NCBI GenBank assembly: GCA_943324725.2
Contig: CALPMR020000027.1
Location: forward strand, 1 to 18,938
DNA: 18,938 bases
Source: Bordetella parapertussis
Lineage (GTDB): Bacteria > Cyanobacteriota > Cyanobacteriia > PCC-6307 > Cyanobiaceae
Reading direction: 5' to 3'
The position numbers and the translations under genes are program-made. Below the pieces are notes generated by a model. It saw only the letters and a program-made list of their open reading frames with translations, did not search any database and was not told where the DNA came from. Position 1 is the stretch's first letter; each line of letters opens with the position of its first letter. Below, piece after piece: positions 7,732-15,954 of the stretch.

Positions 7732-8610
7732 TCACTGGGCGCCGAGCGGCTTGCGGGCGTGGGCCGGACCACCATCATTGCTGTCGACCACAGGGCCGGG
7801 CACGGTCAATTCGGGCTGTTCCGGGTCGCTGAGGTCAATCAACTGGAAGCGACGACCCTTCAGCTGTTTCGGCAGGTTGTGAATGAGATGGGCAGCCACC
7901 TCCAGACGGCGCCGCAACTTGCCGTCGGCGGGGCCGAGTCGCAGCTCCCCCAATTCAGAAGTGGTCAGCCAGATGCTGCCGTCGGGTTCGAAACGGATCT
8001 GACGCAGGCCCGGTCCCAGGGCCGCCCGATCGTCGAGCAGCGTGACCAGGGCCGGCCGATGGCGTTCATTCCAGCCGACCACCAACAGGTTCTGGGTGCG
8101 AGAGGTCAGCAGCACGGAAGCCTGACCGGGGGTGATCCAACTGCCCTGTCGATCGATGAATCCCTGCTCCTGGCCAGCGATGCTGCGGCGCTGAGCGCGG
8201 GCAATCGCCTCCCGGTCGACAAGGTCAATGCGCAGGCGGGGCGGCAACATCAGCCGCGTGACCCGCACCTGCTCCACCGGCAGCGCCTCCGCCAGCTCAA
8301 CCTTCAGTTGCCGGGGGCTGAGGGTGAGCAGGGGCTGGGGAAACTCCAGATGGGCGGCGGCGATCACCTGATCACGGCTGACCAGCTTGCTGCCCTGCAC
8401 CTCCACCTGGGACGGATCGCGCAGGCTCCAGCCCTGGCGCACCAGCCCGTAGCCCAGGCCCGCCGAGATCAGGCTGAAGACCAGCAGCCGCCAGAGATTG
8501 CGCCAGCGCTCGGCCCGCCGTTGCTGGCGCAGTTCTTTGCGGCGCTGGGAACCCGGCAGCAGCGGCGATTCCGCTGGCGTCACGGCCGCCGGAGTTTCGC
8601 TCTCGCTCAC
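7732..8610 (-). CDS. ftsQ: Cell division protein FtsQ (POTRA domain)
   Basis: A 292-residue bitopic membrane protein. A basic, Arg-rich cytoplasmic tail (about 1-38) leads into one transmembrane helix (about 39-58). A POTRA-like domain follows (about 66-135, with VEVQGSKLVSRDQVI and RLRIDLVDREAIA), then a beta-rich FtsQ domain with EPDGSIWLTTS. It links FtsZ-ring assembly to septal peptidoglycan synthesis in the periplasm. FtsQ sequences diverge strongly, so the call rests on this architecture and on its position between ddl and ftsZ. The start is a GTG at 8610 that overlaps the TGA of the preceding gene (GTGA, 8607-8610), indicating translational coupling. The last 25 residues are a polar, Pro/Gly-rich tail. 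Confidence 0.88.
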   Translation of the reverse strand: MSESETPAAVTPAESPLLPGSQRRKELRQQRRAERWRNLWRLLVFSLISAGLGYGLVRQGWSLRDPSQVEVQGSKLVSRDQVIAAAHLEFPQPLLTLSPRQLKVELAEALPVEQVRVTRLMLPPRLRIDLVDREAIARAQRRSIAGQEQGFIDRQGSWITPGQASVLLTSRTQNLLVVGWNERHRPALVTLLDDRAALGPGLRQIRFEPDGSIWLTTSELGELRLGPADGKLRRRLEVAAHLIHNLPKQLKGRRFQLIDLSDPEQPELTVPGPVVDSNDGGPAHARKPLGAQ

Positions 8611-9017
8611 AGCTCACAGCGCGAGCGCGCCATCAGTTCATCGATCCAGCGGCGGGCCCGCTGAGCATCGGCGAAGGGCAGATCCCGCTGCTGGCCATCC
8701 CCGACCAGGCGCAACCGGCAGGCTCCCTGGCTCTCCTCGGTGAGCGGAGCTTCACCGGAGCCGAGGGAAAGCAGCTCCACCAGCTCCAGATGCTTGATCT
8801 CAAACTCTCCTTCAGACTTGAAACTGCCCGCCTCAAAGCGACTCCAGCTGAGGACCCCGTCCAGCAGGCGGGCGGCACCGCAGCCGTCCAGCTTGGCCAG
8901 TTCGGCTCCTTCGGCCCACTGCCGGAAAAGCGTCTGCCGGCGCCGTTCCAGCCAGCCCAGGGCGGCCAACAACACAAACACCAGCAGCAGAGGCAGCCAG
9001 AGCAGACCGTGAATCAT
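8607..9017 (-). CDS. Small membrane-anchored protein of unknown function in the ddl-ftsQ operon
   Basis: Encodes 136 residues: an N-terminal hydrophobic helix (about 4-21), a basic stop-transfer stretch (WLERRRQ), then a soluble domain of about 110 residues. That domain contains a [17 protein letters not shown] segment and a C-terminal [11 protein letters not shown] helix. I do not recognise a named family and no catalytic motif is visible. Its ATG overlaps the ddl stop by 4 bp (ATGA, 9014-9017) and its own stop overlaps the ftsQ start by 4 bp. It is therefore produced in step with Ddl and FtsQ, and a role in the cell envelope or division is a reasonable inference from position only. Composition matches its neighbours, with no sign of transfer. 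Confidence 0.85.
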   Translation of the reverse strand: MIHGLLWLPLLLVFVLLAALGWLERRRQTLFRQWAEGAELAKLDGCGAARLLDGVLSWSRFEAGSFKSEGEFEIKHLELVELLSLGSGEAPLTEESQGACRLRLVGDGQQRDLPFADAQRARRWIDELMARSRCEL

Positions 9018-10111
9018 GCCGCCGCACCTCCCAGGTGATGGCGTTGTGCAAAGGATTCTCTCGCCCCCAGCACCAGCTCATGCACCAGGTCTTCGAGTGG
9101 CAGGCCGCTGGCCTGCCACAGCATCGGATACATGCTCTGCGTGGTGAAACCGGGCAGGGTGTTGATCTCGTTGAGCCAGAGGCCACCGCCCTGCTCGTCG
9201 TAGAAGAAATCCACCCGCGACAGGCCCGCCGCGGCGACAGCCCGGCAGGCGGCGATCGCCATCGCCCGGGCCCGCTGCGCCACCGCCTCGGGCACCTCGG
9301 CCGGGATGACCGTATGGCTGCGGCCCTCGCTGTATTTGGTCTCGTAGTCGTACCAATCAGCATCGAAACAGATTTCGCCCAGCACCGACGCCTGCAGCTG
9401 CCCGACGCCCAGCACGGCGCACTCCAGCTCCCGGGCCTTGACACCCTGCTCCACCACCAGGCGCGGATCCAGGCTGGCGGCGAGCTGCAGGCCAGCCAGC
9501 AGGGCGGCTCGATCACTGGCCTTGCTGATGCCCACCGAGGAACCCATGTTGGCTGGCTTGACAAAACAGGGATAGCCCAGCTGGGTCTCGATGCGCTCCA
9601 GCAGGGCCTCAGGATCAGCCCTGACCTCGGCCGCATCCAGGCAGAGATAGGGCACCTGGGGCAGCTTGGCGGCGGCGAAGGCGGCCTTCATCGCCTGCTT
9701 GTCCATGCCCACGGCCGAGCCCAGCACGCCGGAACCGACGAAGGGCACCTGCATCAGCGTGAACAGCCCCTGGATCGTGCCGTCCTCGCCATTGGGACCG
9801 TGCAGCACCGGGAACCACAGCTCCACCTCCAGGGCTCCTTCGGGAAGCCCCCGAAAGCCGTCGGGGCCGCCCGGATCGGGCAGGTCGGAGGCCGGCATCG
9901 GCACCCCCCGCTGCAGCACCTGCTGGGCCACCGCCGGCGGCCACCAGCGGCCCCGCTGATCGATGTAGAAGCAGCTCAACCGGTAGCGCTCGGCGTTGGC
10001 CCCCCGGCCCAGGCCGGCCAGCACGGTCGCGGCGGAGCGGATCGAGACCTCATGCTCGCCGGAGGCTCCCCCGAACACCAGGCCGAGGTGGGTGGAGCGC
10101 TGGGTCATCAT
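9014..10111 (-). CDS. ddl: D-alanine--D-alanine ligase
   Basis: A 365-residue ATP-grasp ligase that joins two D-alanines for the peptidoglycan pentapeptide in the cytosol. The N-terminal [10 protein letters not shown] block includes the substrate-binding Glu21. [10 protein letters not shown] (185-194) is the ATP-binding loop. The omega-loop [10 protein letters not shown] (254-263) has the Tyr that is typical of D-Ala-D-Ala rather than D-lactate ligases. Asp301 and the metal-binding NEINTLPG (314-321) close the active site. Length is normal. Two adjacent ATGs (10111 and 10108) are possible starts. It lies 70 bp after miaB and overlaps the next gene by 4 bp, tying precursor synthesis to ftsQ expression. 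Confidence 0.96.
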   Translation of the reverse strand: MMTQRSTHLGLVFGGASGEHEVSIRSAATVLAGLGRGANAERYRLSCFYIDQRGRWWPPAVAQQVLQRGVPMPASDLPDPGGPDGFRGLPEGALEVELWFPVLHGPNGEDGTIQGLFTLMQVPFVGSGVLGSAVGMDKQAMKAAFAAAKLPQVPYLCLDAAEVRADPEALLERIETQLGYPCFVKPANMGSSVGISKASDRAALLAGLQLAASLDPRLVVEQGVKARELECAVLGVGQLQASVLGEICFDADWYDYETKYSEGRSHTVIPAEVPEAVAQRARAMAIAACRAVAAAGLSRVDFFYDEQGGGLWLNEINTLPGFTTQSMYPMLWQASGLPLEDLVHELVLGARESFAQRHHLGGAAA

Positions 10112-10181
10112 CGGCCGGTCGTGGCGCCAAACGTATCAGCCATCGGGCCGCTGACCAGGGTGGAGCGGCGGCCTCGGGACA

Positions 10182-11585
10182 TCAGATGGGGCTGCCACTG
10201 AGCGAAAAGGGACGCACCTGCTCGATCCGCACCGCCACCAGCTCGCCTGGGGTGATGCCGCTGCCGTCAGGCCGCTGGGCCGGGAAAAAGGTGAGCCGGT
10301 TGGTGCGGGTGCGGCCCATCAACTGGCTGCCATCCCTGGGGTTCACCGCCTCGACCAACACCTCTTGACTGCGACCGAGATAGCGGGCGCTGCGTTGGCG
10401 GGCGATCCGTTCCACCAGGGCGTTGAGCTCCTGCAGGCGCGCCACCTTGACGGCCTCGTCCAGCTGGTCCGGCCAGGTGGCAGCCGGCGTGTTCGGCCGC
10501 GGTGAGTAGGCGGCGGTGTTGACCAGGTCAAAGCCGATCTCCTCGATCAGAGCGAGGGTGCGGCGGTACTGGGCGTCGCTTTCGCCCGGGAAGGCGACGA
10601 TCACATCGGCGCTGATCGAGGCCTCCGGCATCCGCCGGCGGATGCGCTCGATGATGCGGCGGTAGCGATCCACCGTGTAGCCGCGGGCCATCGCCCGCAG
10701 CACGTCATCGTCGCCGCTCTGGAACGGGATGTGGAAGTGTTCACACACCTTGGGCAGATCGGCGCAGGCATCGATCAGCCGCTCGGTGAAGTAGCGGGGA
10801 TGGCTGGTGGCGAAGCGGATCCGCTCCAGCCCCTTGACGTCGTGGACGTGCTGCAGCAAGTCGGTGAGGGTGTGGGCGCGGCGGCCCTCCGGGGTGATGC
10901 CGGGCAGATCGCGGCCGTAGGCATCGATGTTCTGCCCCAGCAGAGTGATCTCCCGGATGCCCTGGGCCGCCAGGCCCTCCATCTCCAGGCGAATGGCCTG
11001 CGGCAGCCGCGATTGCTCCCGGCCCCGCACCGCTGGCACGACGCAGTAGGTGCAGCGCTCGTTGCAGCCGTAGATCACGTTCACCCAGGCGCAGACCTTC
11101 GAGTCGCGGCGGGCGGTGGTGATGTCTTCGAGGATGTGATGTTCGCCGGTGGCCACCACCTGCTGACCGCTCTCCACCTGGCTAAGCAGGGCCTCGAGCC
11201 GATTGGCGTGCTGGGGGCCCATCACCAGATCGAGCTCGGGCACGCGCCGCAGCAGCGCCTCCCCCTCCTGCTGGGCGACACAGCCGGCCACCACCAGGGT
11301 GAGATGGGGGTTGTCGCGTTTGCGCTGGGCCTGACGGCCCAGATAGCTGTAGACCTTCTGCTCGGCGTTGTCGCGGATCGTGCAGGTGTTGTACAGCACC
11401 AGATCGGCGCTGTGCTCATCGCTGCCGGCGCTGTAGCCCATGGTCTCGAGGATTCCGGCCATGCGCTCGGAATCGGCCTTGTTCATCTGGCAGCCAAAGG
11501 TGGTGATCCAGTAGCTGCCGCGGCCAGGGGCAGCGCCGGCCGCTGGGATCACTGCGGATTGGAAGCTGGTCTCGGTGGCGGTCAT
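10182..11585 (-). CDS. miaB: tRNA-2-methylthio-N6-dimethylallyladenosine synthase (MiaB)
   Basis: A radical SAM methylthiotransferase of 467 residues from the ATG at 11585; another in-frame ATG at 11603 is possible and the open frame extends further. It adds a methylthio group to i6A37 in tRNAs reading UNN codons. All three parts are seen. The N-terminal UPF0004 domain has Cys32 (FGCQMN), Cys68 (NTCTIR) and Cys102 (AGCVAQQ) for the auxiliary iron-sulfur cluster. The radical SAM motif CX3CX2C has Cys174, Cys178 and Cys181 ([10 protein letters not shown]). A C-terminal TRAM domain follows (about 395-460). The TSHPR and DVIVAFPGE blocks separate MiaB from the related RimO and MtaB. It heads the minus-strand cluster with ddl, ftsQ and ftsZ. 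Confidence 0.95.
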   Translation of the reverse strand: MTATETSFQSAVIPAAGAAPGRGSYWITTFGCQMNKADSERMAGILETMGYSAGSDEHSADLVLYNTCTIRDNAEQKVYSYLGRQAQRKRDNPHLTLVVAGCVAQQEGEALLRRVPELDLVMGPQHANRLEALLSQVESGQQVVATGEHHILEDITTARRDSKVCAWVNVIYGCNERCTYCVVPAVRGREQSRLPQAIRLEMEGLAAQGIREITLLGQNIDAYGRDLPGITPEGRRAHTLTDLLQHVHDVKGLERIRFATSHPRYFTERLIDACADLPKVCEHFHIPFQSGDDDVLRAMARGYTVDRYRRIIERIRRRMPEASISADVIVAFPGESDAQYRRTLALIEEIGFDLVNTAAYSPRPNTPAATWPDQLDEAVKVARLQELNALVERIARQRSARYLGRSQEVLVEAVNPRDGSQLMGRTRTNRLTFFPAQRPDGSGITPGELVAVRIEQVRPFSLSGSPI

Positions 11586-11603
11586 GCCGACATTTTCAGC
11601 CAT

Positions 11604-11887
11604 GGACCGCCAGAGCGGAAACTGTTCCAGCCGGCGCCGCTTGCCCAGGGCTGAGACCGGGCCGGACCCCGAGCCCTTTGGCCAGGAGCGGCGCAGCCAG
11701 GTCAGTGGCCGCGGGGCCGCCTGCCGAGCGATTGCGGCGACGGCCGTATCCGCTGACACCGAATCACTTGAGGCGTTGCGGAGCGGCGGGGTGGACTTCG
11801 GGCGATCGCCCTTGCCCTTCGCTGAGGTCTCGGCGACGCCTGGCCTGTGCCAGCGTGAGGCAAAAGCCGGCCAGCTCCACTTTCACC
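11604..11887. promoter_or_regulatory. Divergent intergenic region, miaB and the dgcA-like gene
   Basis: About 280 bp carrying the promoters of two divergent operons. A HIP1 octamer inside GGGCGATCGCCC lies near 11808. No clear sigma-70 promoter pair or ribosome binding site is evident by eye. Both flanking open frames extend into this region without family-like sequence, which I take as chance open frame in G+C-rich DNA. Confidence 0.35.
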
Positions 11888-13003
11888 ATGCATTGCAGCC
11901 TGCGCCGCTTCCCCCTCACCAAGACCATCCCCCTGGCGATCAGTCGCGGCACCACGGCGGCGGTTGAACATCTGCTGGTGAGCATCGAGCATGAGGGCAT
12001 CACCGGCCTGGGCGAAACCGGCGGTTTTGAGACCGGTCATCGCCACTACGACAGCGATGCCATCGCCCGCGAACTGGAGGCCCTGTTTCCCCGCCTGATC
12101 GGTCTGGCGCCCCAGCCGCTCCAGGCCCTGGAACCGCTGCTGGCCGACCTCTCGCCGCCAGCACGCTGCGGCCTCGATCTGGCCCTGCACGACTGGTGGG
12201 GCAAGCGGCTGGGTCTGCCCGTGCATCAGCTCTGGGGACTCGACAGCGAGCTGGCGGTACCCACCAGCGTCACCCTGGGACTGGGTTCTGTCGAGGCGGT
12301 GTTGCAGCGACTGGAGCGCTGGTGGGCCCAGCTGCCGGCCAGCCGCATCAAGCTCAAGCTCGGCAGCCCGGCGGGTCTGGAGCATGACCGCAGCCTGGTG
12401 GAAGCGGTGGCGGCGGCCCTGGAGCGGCGGCGGCAGGAGCGAGGCGAAGCCCTGGAACTGCAGGTGGATGCCAATGGCGGCTGGGACACCACGGCGGCCC
12501 GCTCGATGCTGGGCTGGCTGGCCGAGCGGGGCGTGGTGCTGGTGGAGCAACCGCTGCCGCCCCTGGAGGATCCCGATGCAGACTGCGCCGCCTTCGCCGC
12601 CCTGGAGCTCGATTGTCCGATCCCGCTGGTGGCCGATGAGAGCTGCTGGAACCTGGCCGATGTGGTGCGACTCGCCCCCTACGTCGATGGGGTCAACATC
12701 AAGCTGCTCAAGAGTGGCGGCCTGAGCGAAGCCCTGCTGATGGCCGAGGCGGCCCGGCGCCTGGGGCTGGGGGTGATGGTGGGCTGCTACTCCGACAGCG
12801 CCCTGCTCAACGGCGCCGCCGCCCAGCTGCTGCCCCTGATTCAGTGGCCCGACCTCGACAGCCATCTGAATCTGCTCGATGACCCCTTCGAGGGACCGCG
12901 GCTTGAGGCCGATCGACTGCTGGCCGGTCTGACCCCGGGCCTGGGAGTGACAGCCAAAACGGCTGGGGAGGCGGCGACAGGGCTGGAGCTGGGCCCGTGC
13001 TGA
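11888..13003 (+). CDS. dgcA: Enolase-superfamily epimerase (N-acetyl-D-glutamate racemase DgcA or L-Ala-D/L-Glu epimerase)
   Basis: A 371-residue enolase-superfamily, muconate-lactonizing-type protein. An N-terminal capping domain (1-115) is followed by a TIM barrel with paired acid/base lysines and three metal ligands: Lys155 and Lys157 in RIKLKLG, Asp194 in VDANGG, Glu220 in VEQPL, Asp250 in VADES, and Lys272 in INxKLLKSGG-type context. This set is that of 1,1-proton-transfer epimerases. A DxD pair (Asp322, Asp324) resembles the motif that holds dipeptide amino groups in L-Ala-D/L-Glu epimerases. However, its partner gene, overlapping by 7 bp, is DUF1611. That pairing is the one described for DgcA/DgcN, where DgcA racemises N-acetyl-D-glutamate. 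The ATG at 11888 fits the family N terminus. The superfamily is certain; the substrate choice is inferred from context. Confidence 0.75.
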   Translation: MHCSLRRFPLTKTIPLAISRGTTAAVEHLLVSIEHEGITGLGETGGFETGHRHYDSDAIARELEALFPRLIGLAPQPLQALEPLLADLSPPARCGLDLALHDWWGKRLGLPVHQLWGLDSELAVPTSVTLGLGSVEAVLQRLERWWAQLPASRIKLKLGSPAGLEHDRSLVEAVAAALERRRQERGEALELQVDANGGWDTTAARSMLGWLAERGVVLVEQPLPPLEDPDADCAAFAALELDCPIPLVADESCWNLADVVRLAPYVDGVNIKLLKSGGLSEALLMAEAARRLGLGVMVGCYSDSALLNGAAAQLLPLIQWPDLDSHLNLLDDPFEGPRLEADRLLAGLTPGLGVTAKTAGEAATGLELGPC

Positions 13004-14124
13004 GCGCCGCAGCGCCTGTGGTGCTGCTGCTGCATCACGGCCTCGACAATCTCGTTGGCAAGACCGGCCTGACCTTGCTGCGCTATCGATCGGGGCCGAT
13101 CCTGGCCGTGATCGATCCAGACCATGCGGGGGCCTGCCTGCGGGAGATCACCGGCATCGATCGAGCCGTACCGGTGCTGGCCTCGATGGCCGAGGCCCTG
13201 CCGCTGCTGAGCTCGGCTGGATCCAGCAGCGCAGGCGGCATCGATCCGGGAGCACCGGTGGCGGTGGTGGGCCTGGCCCCGGCCGGGGGGCGCCTGGACG
13301 AAGCGGTGCGGGCCGATCTGGAGATCGCCCTGGCGGCAGGCCTCTGCCTGGCCAGCGGGCTGCACACCCGGCTGGGGGATGACCCCCAGCTGGCGGCCCT
13401 GGTGCAGCCGGGCCGCTGGATCTGGGATCTGCGCCAGGAGCCCGCCGATCTGTCGGTGGCTGCCGCCAGGGCGGCCGACCTGCCGGGGCAGCGCTGGCTG
13501 GCGGTGGGCTCGGACATGTCGGTGGGGAAAATGAGCGCCTGCCTGGAGCTGCAGGCGGCGGCCCTGGAGCGGGGCCTCGATGCCCGCTTCGTGGGTACCG
13601 GCCAGGCCGGCATCCTGATCAGTGGTCGGGGGGTGGCCCTCGATGCGGTGCGGGTCGATTACGCCGCCGGCGCCGTGGAGCAGGCCGTGCTGGAGGCCGC
13701 CGAGGGAGCGGGCTCCCACACCCTGGTGCTGGTGGAGGGCCAGGGCTCCTTCTGCCATCCAGGTTCCAGCGCCACCCTGCCGCTGCTGCGGGGCAGCCAG
13801 CCGACGGCCCTGCTGCTGGTGCATCGCGCCGGCCAGGAGACGATCCGCAACCATCCCCACATCCCCCTGCCGCCGCTGACGGAACTGATCGCCACCGTCG
13901 AAGCGATGGCGGCCCTGGCCCGTCCCCACGAGTCCAGCGCCACTGGCGCCCCCCAGGGGCCGCCGAAGGTGCGGGCCATCGCTTTGAACACCGGCCATCT
14001 GGGGGGCGAGGCGGCGGCCGAGGCGATCGCCGCCACCGCGGCCCACACCGGCCTGCCCTGCCACGATCCCGTGCGGGCCGGCGGCCATGACTTGCTGAAG
14101 GCCCTGCTGGAGCCGATGGCCTAA
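12997..14124 (+). CDS. dgcN: DUF1611 protein, probable D-glutamate N-acetyltransferase DgcN
   Basis: A 375-residue DUF1611-family protein. A Rossmann-like N-terminal part (about 1-150) precedes a P-loop-like motif GSDMSVGKM (171-179), followed by FVGTGQAGILISGRG, RVDYAAGAVE and VEGQGSFCHPG, all recognisable blocks of the family. DgcN homologues are reported to acetylate D-glutamate with acetyl-CoA, and DgcA then yields N-acetyl-L-glutamate, an arginine precursor. The GTG start at 12997 overlaps the preceding stop by 7 bp and has GGAG eight bases upstream, so the two genes are translationally coupled. Length is slightly above the usual 340-350 residues because of a Ser/Gly insert near 72-84. 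Family assignment is firm; the reaction is inferred. Confidence 0.78.
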   Translation: MLSAAAPVVLLLHHGLDNLVGKTGLTLLRYRSGPILAVIDPDHAGACLREITGIDRAVPVLASMAEALPLLSSAGSSSAGGIDPGAPVAVVGLAPAGGRLDEAVRADLEIALAAGLCLASGLHTRLGDDPQLAALVQPGRWIWDLRQEPADLSVAAARAADLPGQRWLAVGSDMSVGKMSACLELQAAALERGLDARFVGTGQAGILISGRGVALDAVRVDYAAGAVEQAVLEAAEGAGSHTLVLVEGQGSFCHPGSSATLPLLRGSQPTALLLVHRAGQETIRNHPHIPLPPLTELIATVEAMAALARPHESSATGAPQGPPKVRAIALNTGHLGGEAAAEAIAATAAHTGLPCHDPVRAGGHDLLKALLEPMA

Positions 14125-14154
14125 AAAACAGGCCCGGTGCCAGAGACACCGGGC
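14123..14154 (-). terminator. Rho-independent terminator of tRNA-His
   Basis: On the minus strand, seven bases after the tRNA 3' end, GCCCGGTG (14147-14154) pairs with CACCGGGC (14132-14139) across a seven-base loop. CTGTTTTTT follows, with six T residues. It is a classical intrinsic terminator for the tRNA. Its T-run overlaps the dgcN stop codon, and the same stem could slow plus-strand transcription leaving dgcN. Confidence 0.88.
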
Positions 14155-14160
14155 TGAAAG

Positions 14161-14234
14161 GGCGAGCGAGGGGACTCGAACCCCCGAATAGTGGCGCCAC
14201 AAGCCACTGCCTTAACCTCTTGGCGACGCCCGCC
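14161..14234 (-). tRNA. tRNA-His (GTG anticodon)
   Basis: The minus strand folds into a full cloverleaf. The acceptor stem GCGGGCG pairs with CGCTCGC through one G-T pair, and T8 is present. The D arm is GCC/GGC. The anticodon stem GTGGC/GCCAC has loop TTGTGGC (anticodon GTG), and the T arm is GGGGG-TTCGAGT-CCCCT. The histidine identity pair is encoded: G-1 (14234) opposite C73 (14161). CCA is not encoded and must be added. A good terminator follows. Confidence 0.96.
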
Positions 14235-14530
14235 GCACAAAGGCGAACTTACAGCATCGGCGATGGGCAGGAGCCGCGAAACGAGAGGTTCGGCATCGGC
14301 ACAGGGCGAGTCAGGGGCCAGGCTCAGCGACGAAGCCGCCAGCCCGCCGCGGCCAGCCGAACCGGAGCCAGCAGCCAGGCGCCGCGGAGGCTGCCACCCG
14401 CAGTGCCTGGGGGGCAGAGCGCGCCGGGGTTGACAAGGTCCCCAAAAGCCGCCGAAGCCTCGATCGCAAGCTGTCTGGAGGGACCCCGACAGACTGGGGC
14501 TTTGAGCATCGCGACAGGCATCGCGAAGGC
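14235..14530. other. Intergenic region between tRNA-His and the PfkB kinase gene
   Basis: About 300 bp without a credible gene. The right end holds a minus-strand hairpin directly after the kinase stop: TTGAGC (14529-14534) with GCTCAA (14502-14507), and an inner TCGCGA/TCGCGA pairing. It has no T-run and could mark the kinase transcript end. On the plus strand this appears as two direct copies of CATCGCGA. The tRNA promoter must lie at the left end; TGCTGTAAG on the minus strand (about 14250) is a possible extended -10. Confidence 0.4.
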
Positions 14531-15436
14531 TCAATCAGGCCTTGCCGCTTGGCGCGGCCAGGGATGGCGCAGCTGGGCGCCGTAGGGACCGCGCCCATCC
14601 AGGCAGGCGGCGCCGCAATGACAGCCCAGGCTGATCGCCTCGGCCACGCTCCAGCCGGCGGCCAGTCCGGCGGTGACGCCTGCGGCGAAGGAATCCCCGG
14701 CCCCATAGGTGTCCTGGACGGGCCGCTGACGCTCTGGCGCCGCGAAGCGTTCGCCCGGACTGACGCGCCCGCCGGCGGCTCCCTCCGTGGCGATCACCAG
14801 GGCCGGCTCCAGGCTGAGATCACCGGGCCGGTAGCGCTCGGCAGGATCGAGACCACTGCCGATCAGGGCGTCCAGCTGCACCCCCGACTGCTGCAGCAGC
14901 GGCAGCCGCACCCGGGGGGTCGCCGCCAGCAGCCGCGCCCGGCGGGCCAGGCGCAGCGCCTCGGCATCGGCCGCCGTCACAAACACGCCGTCGCAGTCCG
15001 CCAACAGCTGCCAGGGCAGGGGGTCGGCAGCCCCTGGATGGAGCCGCTCGCCGATCACGGTGATCGTGCGCTCGCCATCGCCATCGACAAAGGTGATCGC
15101 CCGGCGGCTGGGGGCCTCCCGCCAGGCCACATGCAGCTCCAGACCCAGGGCCGTGAGCTCCGCCGCCGCCCGTTCGCCGCTGGCATCGCGCCCCAGGGCG
15201 GTGAAGAACGGCACCGGGCGGCCCAGCAGGCGGGCGAGCTGAACGGCGACCACGGCGCCACCACCGGCGGCGCACTCGTGAAAATCGTCGGCCCGCAGAA
15301 TCTCCCCGGCGCGAGGCAGATGGCTCACCCCCACGAAACTCACCAGCTCCACATGGCCCAGCACCGCCAGCCGCAGATCAGGCAGGGCAGGCAACTGCCC
15401 CAGGGGGATCGGCGACAACTCCGGCCCAGGCGCCAT
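14531..15436 (-). CDS. PfkB-family carbohydrate kinase (ribokinase-like)
   Basis: A 301-residue kinase of the ribokinase/PfkB fold. The N-terminal LAVLGHVELVSFV strand, the Gly-rich CAAGGGAVVAVQLARLLG segment and the ALGRDASGE motif are typical of sugar binding. The C-terminal DTYGAGDSFAAG (242-253) gives the anion hole and catalytic base Asp248. It should phosphorylate a sugar or nucleoside in the cytosol; the substrate cannot be told. A Cys-rich GCHCGAACLDGRGPYG stretch near the end is common in cyanobacterial members. The ATG at 15436 overlaps the previous gene's TGA by one base (TGATG), so I reject the longer open frame. It is the last gene of a three-gene set with two membrane proteins of unknown role. 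Confidence 0.88.
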   Translation of the reverse strand: MAPGPELSPIPLGQLPALPDLRLAVLGHVELVSFVGVSHLPRAGEILRADDFHECAAGGGAVVAVQLARLLGRPVPFFTALGRDASGERAAAELTALGLELHVAWREAPSRRAITFVDGDGERTITVIGERLHPGAADPLPWQLLADCDGVFVTAADAEALRLARRARLLAATPRVRLPLLQQSGVQLDALIGSGLDPAERYRPGDLSLEPALVIATEGAAGGRVSPGERFAAPERQRPVQDTYGAGDSFAAGVTAGLAAGWSVAEAISLGCHCGAACLDGRGPYGAQLRHPWPRQAARPD

Positions 15437-15954
15437 CAATCGAGCCTCGCCCGGGCGCTGAACTCCTGCAGCACCAGGCGCCGGGCCTGGGGATTCGGGG
15501 TTTCGGCCACCAGTTGCAGCCGTTCGCCCTGGCGGCCAGCGGCCGTGACCACGAGGCTGTCGAGCGGGGCGCCATCGGCACCGAGCACACGGAACGTGGC
15601 ACGGATCTGACCGCAGGGCCGATCGAGGCATTCCACCTCCAGCACCTCGACGGCACCGCCGCCGTAGACCCTGGGCTGGCGGCAATGGCCGGCGCAGGGA
15701 CGCACGAACACCCCCGCATCCACCTCCCGCCAGCCCGTGGCCAGCAGCTGCTGGCGCTCGGAGGGGGCAGCGCTGGCGGCGGGCTTACCGGCGGCGAACC
15801 AGGGCAGGCTCCGCGACCACCAGCCGCCGTAGAAGCCCAGCCCCAGCAGCAGGGCCGCCAGCAGCCAGCCGGCACGACCGCCAGGCCAAGGGCGCCGCGG
15901 GGCTGTGGCCCCCCGTGCCGGGGTAGCGCCTGGAGAGGCATCACTCCTGGCCAT
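15436..15954 (-). CDS. Membrane-anchored protein of unknown function, one N-terminal helix
   Basis: Encodes 172 residues. A basic Pro/Arg-rich cytoplasmic tail (1-27) is followed by a Gly-rich transmembrane helix (about 28-46), an Ala/Pro linker and a compact soluble domain (about 65-170). That domain has four Cys in two pairs (PCAGHC and ECLDRPC), which may form disulfides if it faces the periplasm or thylakoid lumen, as the anchor and positive-inside rule suggest. I do not recognise the family. Its start overlaps the upstream gene by 14 bp and its stop touches the kinase start, so all three are probably cotranscribed. AAGGG near 15965 is a possible ribosome binding site. Confidence 0.8.
   Translation of the reverse strand: MARSDASPGATPARGATAPRRPWPGGRAGWLLAALLLGLGFYGGWWSRSLPWFAAGKPAASAAPSERQQLLATGWREVDAGVFVRPCAGHCRQPRVYGGGAVEVLEVECLDRPCGQIRATFRVLGADGAPLDSLVVTAAGRQGERLQLVAETPNPQARRLVLQEFSARARLD

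Noticed and set aside
12841..14202. 453-codon minus-strand open frame opposite dgcN and running into tRNA-His
   Set aside because: Overlaps a tRNA and the terminator and lies antisense to a gene with family motifs.
14430..14458. Plus-strand TTGACA as a promoter
   Set aside because: No -10-like hexamer lies 16-18 bp downstream and there is no plus-strand gene to serve.
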